Shown: one piece after another, positions 49,835 to 52,890 of the stretch
Layout: the number at the start of each line of letters is the position of its first letter
How positions within the stretch are numbered: the stretch's first letter is position 1
From: an uncultured Roseburia sp.
GTDB taxonomy: Bacteria; Bacillota; Clostridia; Lachnospirales; Lachnospiraceae
NCBI GenBank assembly: GCA_947652855.1
Contig: CANTEO010000010.1
Coordinates: 1-52,890, forward strand
Reading direction: 5' to 3'
DNA: 52,890 bases
Translations under genes and position numbers: made by a program
Notes under the pieces: model-generated
Databases searched by the model: none
The model's input: the letters and a program-made list of their open reading frames with translations, nothing else
What the model was told of the DNA's origin: nothing

Positions 49835-50568
49835 ACAGGGCAAAGAGGGCGATTATTCTGGCTGCGGGAATGGGCAGCCGGATGAGGCCGATTACGGATG
49901 CTATGCCAAAGCCATTGATTCCAGTCAATGGCGTGCGCATGATTGACACAGTTATTGACGCGCTGCATCAGAATGGAATTTTTGAGATTTCGATTGTGGT
50001 AGGATACCGCAAAAGGCAGTTTGAGCCTATTAAAGATGCATATGACGGAATCCGCCTGATTGAGAACCCATTTTATGAGACGTGCAATAATATCTCATCT
50101 TTATATGTGGCGAGGGAGTCCCTTTTAGACTGCGTCATATTGGATGGGGATCAAATCATCTATAATCCGGGCGTTTTATATCCTGAGTTTGAAAAATCAG
50201 GGTATTGCAGCATATGGACGGAAGGCTTTACGAAGGAATGGCTGCAGACGGTAGAAGACGGCAGAGTGACATCGTGCAGCAGGACGGGCGGGAGAGGAGG
50301 CTGGCAGCTTATGGGAGCCTCTTTTTGGGCAGAGGAAGATGGGATAAGGTTAAGGGAATGTCTGGAAATGGAGTTTATGCAGAAGAAAAATACTGGCATA
50401 TATTGGGACGATGTGGCGTTGTTTTGCCATCCGGAAAAGTTTGATTTGGGGATAAGGCCGATAAGGCGGGGAGATATTGTGGAGATTGACAGCGTGGCTG
50501 AGCTGATTGAACTGGATCCTTCCTATGGGCTATATGGGAACCAGAATAAGTTGGGAGAGAAGATATGA
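49831..50568 (+). CDS. licC: Choline-phosphate cytidylyltransferase-like protein (LicC)
   Basis: A 245-residue nucleotidyltransferase. RAIILAAGMGSRMRPITDAMPKPLIPVNG carries the G-x-G-x-R loop and the Lys of NTP transferases. NPFYETCNNISSLYVARESL is the LicC-type choline-binding region, and VILDGDQII holds the metal-binding Asp. It would make CDP-choline from CTP and phosphocholine. GGAGGAG lies 8 bases upstream. It overlaps licA and the transporter gene by 4 bases each (ATGA), so the three are translated as a unit. Confidence 0.87.
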   Translation: MNRAKRAIILAAGMGSRMRPITDAMPKPLIPVNGVRMIDTVIDALHQNGIFEISIVVGYRKRQFEPIKDAYDGIRLIENPFYETCNNISSLYVARESLLDCVILDGDQIIYNPGVLYPEFEKSGYCSIWTEGFTKEWLQTVEDGRVTSCSRTGGRGGWQLMGASFWAEEDGIRLRECLEMEFMQKKNTGIYWDDVALFCHPEKFDLGIRPIRRGDIVEIDSVAELIELDPSYGLYGNQNKLGEKI

Positions 50569-52100
50569 AGCGGATTTGGAATCAAACAGAGGGAAAGCTG
50601 GATTGGATGATTACATTGCTGCCTTTTGGGGCGATTCTGGCATTGAGCGTCCTTTTCTTCTTTTGGCCTGAGCAGTCGAACGCGGCGCTATCTCAAATTC
50701 GTTATTTTTTTGGAGACGTTTTTGGGAGCTATTATTTGGTGATTGGATTGGGGATTTTTTTGCTGTCTCTGTTCATTGCCTGCTCAAAGTATGGCTCAAT
50801 TGTGCTTGGGAGCCAAAATGAGAAGCCGAAGCATTCTTTTTTTGCCTGGGGCTCCATGATGTTTACGGCGGGCCTTGCGGCTGACATTTTGTTTTATTCT
50901 TTTTCAGAATGGATTTTATATGCGTCCGATCCGCATATCGTGGAATTGGGAAGCATTCAGGATTGGGCCGGCGTATTTCCGATTTTCCATTGGAGCTTTA
51001 TCCCATGGGGATTTTATCTGGTCTTAGCGGCGGCATTTGGGTTTATGCTTCATGTCAGAAAGAGGGGCAGGCAGAGATATTCGGAGGCATGCCGGCCAAT
51101 ATTGGGAAAGCATACGGATGGGATTTTGGGAAGGCTGATCGACTTATTGGCTGTATTTGCGCTCTTAGCTGGCACGGCTACGACATTCAGCCTGGCTACG
51201 CCTCTGATGTCAGGCATCTTAAATGAGCTGTTTCATATGGAGTTAAGCCGTACAGCGGTGACGATCGGGATCCTTCTTGTGACGTGTGTTATTTACACGT
51301 ATTCTTTATTGCATGGCCTGAAAGGAATTTCTGTCTTGGCAAAATCCTGCATTTATTTGTTTTTTGCCTTGCTGTCGTATGTTCTGTTTTTTGGCGGGGA
51401 GGCAAGGTATATTTTGGAAACGGGCCTATCCTCCCTAGGGAAAGTGGCGCAGAATTTTTTTGAGTTAGCGACGTACACAGATCCAATGCGAAATACGTCG
51501 TTTCCGCAGAACTGGACGATTTTTTATTGGGCGTATTGGATGGTGTGGTGCGTGGCCGCCCCGTTTTTTATAGGAACCATTTCAAAGGGCAGGACGGTGC
51601 GTCAAACGATACTTGGCGGGTATGCGTTCGGGGTTGGGTCAACGGTGGTAAGCTTTATCATATTGGGAAATGATTCCATGGGAAGGCAGATGTCTGGGGC
51701 TTTGGATTTTATCTCGGCGTATCAAGAGTCGGGGGATCTATATGAGCTGATCCTTTCCATGATCCGCGAAATGCCTGGCGCGCCGTTTGTAATGGCGCTT
51801 GTCTTGATTACAATGACCGCATTTTATGCCACTTCCTTTGACTCTATCGCGCTGATCGCCTCTTGCTACAGCTATCATAAATTGGGTGAGGGGGAAAGCC
51901 CTGCAAAATGGGTGGAATTTCTCTGGTGCGTGCTTTTAATCCTCTTGCCGATTGCGCTTTTATTTTCGGAAAGCTCAATGACAAACTTACAGTCGGTCAG
52001 CATAGTAGCGGCGTTTCCGATCGGGATTGTGATCCTGTTGATTGCGGTCAGCTTTTTGAAAGATGCCAGGATGTTTCTGGGGGAGAGGGGACGGGAATAG
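50565..52100 (+). CDS. BCCT-family transporter, probably for choline
   Basis: A 511-residue permease with twelve predicted helices. The family block around YWMVWCVAAPFFIGTISKGRTVRQ (helix 8 area) is clear, and FSEWILYASDP with an FHWSFIPWGFYLVLA segment matches other conserved BCCT regions. BCCT carriers take up betaine, choline or carnitine, driven by Na+ or proton gradients or by exchange. Overlap with the choline-activation genes makes choline the likely cargo, serving phosphocholine decoration rather than osmoprotection. It ends the locus; no clear terminator follows. Confidence 0.88.
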   Translation: MKRIWNQTEGKLDWMITLLPFGAILALSVLFFFWPEQSNAALSQIRYFFGDVFGSYYLVIGLGIFLLSLFIACSKYGSIVLGSQNEKPKHSFFAWGSMMFTAGLAADILFYSFSEWILYASDPHIVELGSIQDWAGVFPIFHWSFIPWGFYLVLAAAFGFMLHVRKRGRQRYSEACRPILGKHTDGILGRLIDLLAVFALLAGTATTFSLATPLMSGILNELFHMELSRTAVTIGILLVTCVIYTYSLLHGLKGISVLAKSCIYLFFALLSYVLFFGGEARYILETGLSSLGKVAQNFFELATYTDPMRNTSFPQNWTIFYWAYWMVWCVAAPFFIGTISKGRTVRQTILGGYAFGVGSTVVSFIILGNDSMGRQMSGALDFISAYQESGDLYELILSMIREMPGAPFVMALVLITMTAFYATSFDSIALIASCYSYHKLGEGESPAKWVEFLWCVLLILLPIALLFSESSMTNLQSVSIVAAFPIGIVILLIAVSFLKDARMFLGERGRE

Positions 52101-52200
52101 GTTCCCATGCAAATTAAAATATTCTAAACAAGTTTTTCTATTCTTCTCGATGATTTTAAAATGCTATATTAATCTGAAAATTAAAATAGTATTATTAATA

Positions 52201-52229
52201 TTGACTATGAAATCATCATAAATTATAAT
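52201..52229 (+). promoter_or_regulatory. Promoter of the SIR2-like gene
   Basis: TTGACT (52201-52206) and TATAAT (52224-52229) stand 17 bases apart in a very AT-rich gap, 53 bases before the start codon. The gene therefore has its own transcript, separate from the polysaccharide locus. Confidence 0.8.
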
Positions 52230-52282
52230 ATTACATAAAATATTTTATTTGAATAATATGGTGTTTTGTTCAGGAGGAGATT

Positions 52283-52890
52283 ATGGAAGAATTAAGAATT
52301 GACGACAGACGAACAAAAGAAATTTTTGTCAGAGCTTTTGCGGAGGGAGATCTTGTTCCAATATTGGGCGCAGGATTTACCGTTGGGATGAGTACTAAGA
52401 GCAGAGAGACAGTTCCCAGTGGAAAGCAGTTTAAGCAATATATGATTAAGCAAATTCTTAAGCTTAAGTCAGATATTCATGAGAGTGAGATGAAAAATGA
52501 AACTTTCAGCTCTGTTGCGGAATTATTTGAAAGCAATTTTACTGATATAAAGAATATGGGGGTATCTGACTATTTTTATGCTCATTTTATTGGAATTAAA
52601 ATAAATAAAATGAATCAGCTGAGATTTTTAAATGAAATAAATTGGGAGTATCTATATACTTTAAATATCGACACTGGAATTGAAGACTCGGATAGAGAAA
52701 ATTGGGAGGTATTTTATCCAAATGGTGACTTTGACGAAAGAAAAGATTTTGGCGGCAAAAAAAAGCTTTATAAAGTGCATGGAGATGCAAAGCGATTTAT
52801 AAAGACGTTGGATTATAATGAAATGATTTTAACAGAAAGCCAATTATCAAAGAATACTCGTTGGGTAGTTGCCCAGCTAAATTCAGGATC
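52283..52890 (+). CDS. SIR2-like NAD-binding protein, N-terminal part (runs off the right edge)
   Basis: From ATG 52283, behind AGGAGG, an uninterrupted frame of 202 codons reaches the window end. LVPILGAGFT (24-33) is the GAG nucleotide-binding motif, LYTLNIDTGIED (124-135) corresponds to the N-x-D active-site motif (Asn128, Asp130), and KVHGDAK carries the catalytic-type His166. These are features of SIR2/SIR2_2 domains that hydrolyse NAD in anti-phage systems such as Thoeris, DSR and SIR2-HerA. The family is a domain-level call only, since the C-terminal effector or partner genes lie outside the window. AT-rich, like other acquired defence genes. Confidence 0.78.
   Translation, partial: MEELRIDDRRTKEIFVRAFAEGDLVPILGAGFTVGMSTKSRETVPSGKQFKQYMIKQILKLKSDIHESEMKNETFSSVAELFESNFTDIKNMGVSDYFYAHFIGIKINKMNQLRFLNEINWEYLYTLNIDTGIEDSDRENWEVFYPNGDFDERKDFGGKKKLYKVHGDAKRFIKTLDYNEMILTESQLSKNTRWVVAQLNSG

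Overview
This 52.9 kb window looks like a chromosomal segment of an anaerobic, low-oxygen-adapted Firmicute of the Lachnospiraceae/Clostridia type. The basis is strong AGGAGG-type ribosome sites almost everywhere, a ThiH-type (radical SAM, oxygen-sensitive) thiazole pathway, a group B [FeFe]-hydrogenase-like protein, a class II GalT, and large secreted proteins carrying the C-terminal fibronectin-like modules common in gut Clostridia. The core genes look about 50 percent GC by eye. Two stretches are clearly AT-richer: 21.7-23.8 kb and the last few hundred bases. The polysaccharide genes from about 39.7 kb onward are moderately AT-rich. No rRNA, tRNA, CRISPR array or intact transposase was seen.

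Layout. (1) 1-259: a gene fragment leaving the left edge on the minus strand. (2) 260-6.9 kb, minus strand: one thiamine operon, transcribed thiS-thiF-thiG-thiH-tenI-thiE-thiD-thiC, behind a consensus promoter, a TPP riboswitch and a riboswitch-linked terminator. (3) 6.9-10.6 kb, plus strand and divergent from thi: ilvN-ilvC-leuC-leuD for branched-chain amino acids, ended by a terminator. (4) 10.8-16.0 kb: rarA, an aspartate-type aminotransferase, an aldo/keto reductase and galT. (5) 16.1-20.0 kb: a beta-helix-like secreted protein, a small XRE regulator (minus strand) and a GNAT acetyltransferase. (6) 20.2-21.7 kb: a monomeric [FeFe]-hydrogenase-like protein. (7) 21.76-23.5 kb: an AT-rich, translationally coupled DUF262 + HEPN (MAE_28990-like) pair that looks like an acquired defence or toxin module. 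(8) 23.8-26.8 kb: an OmpR-family two-component system behind phased direct repeats. (9) 26.9-38.3 kb: HAD phosphatase, chorismate mutase, two tandem secreted transglutaminase-like paralogues, an LTA-synthase-family sulfatase and a YfhO-family membrane protein. The last four are a plausible cell-surface unit.

(10) 38.4-52.1 kb: a single long plus-strand cell-surface polysaccharide locus behind a consensus TTGACA-17-TATAAT promoter. It encodes glycosyltransferases, a sulfotransferase-like enzyme, an EpsG/Wzy-like polymerase, a Wzx-like flippase, an acyltransferase, a CDP-glycerol glycerophosphotransferase (TagB/F type) with its CDP-glycerol supplier TagD, and a choline module (LicA-like kinase, LicC-like cytidylyltransferase, BCCT transporter). 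The set predicts a polymer exported by the Wzx/Wzy route and decorated with glycerol phosphate, phosphocholine and perhaps sulfate and acyl groups. No LicD-type phosphocholine transferase and no priming glycosyltransferase is visible in the window. (11) 52.2 kb to the right edge: its own promoter and the first 202 codons of a SIR2-like NAD-binding protein, probably the first gene of another defence locus.

The most interesting parts are the DUF262-HEPN pair, the choline/glycerol-phosphate polysaccharide module with its missing transferase, the paired transglutaminase-like surface proteins beside LtaS/YfhO-like genes, and several unexplained RNA-scale structures: the ilvC-leuC hairpin element, the 51-bp repeats before thiC, and the hairpin cluster at 18.9 kb. 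All family calls rest on motif recognition by eye. No database search was run.
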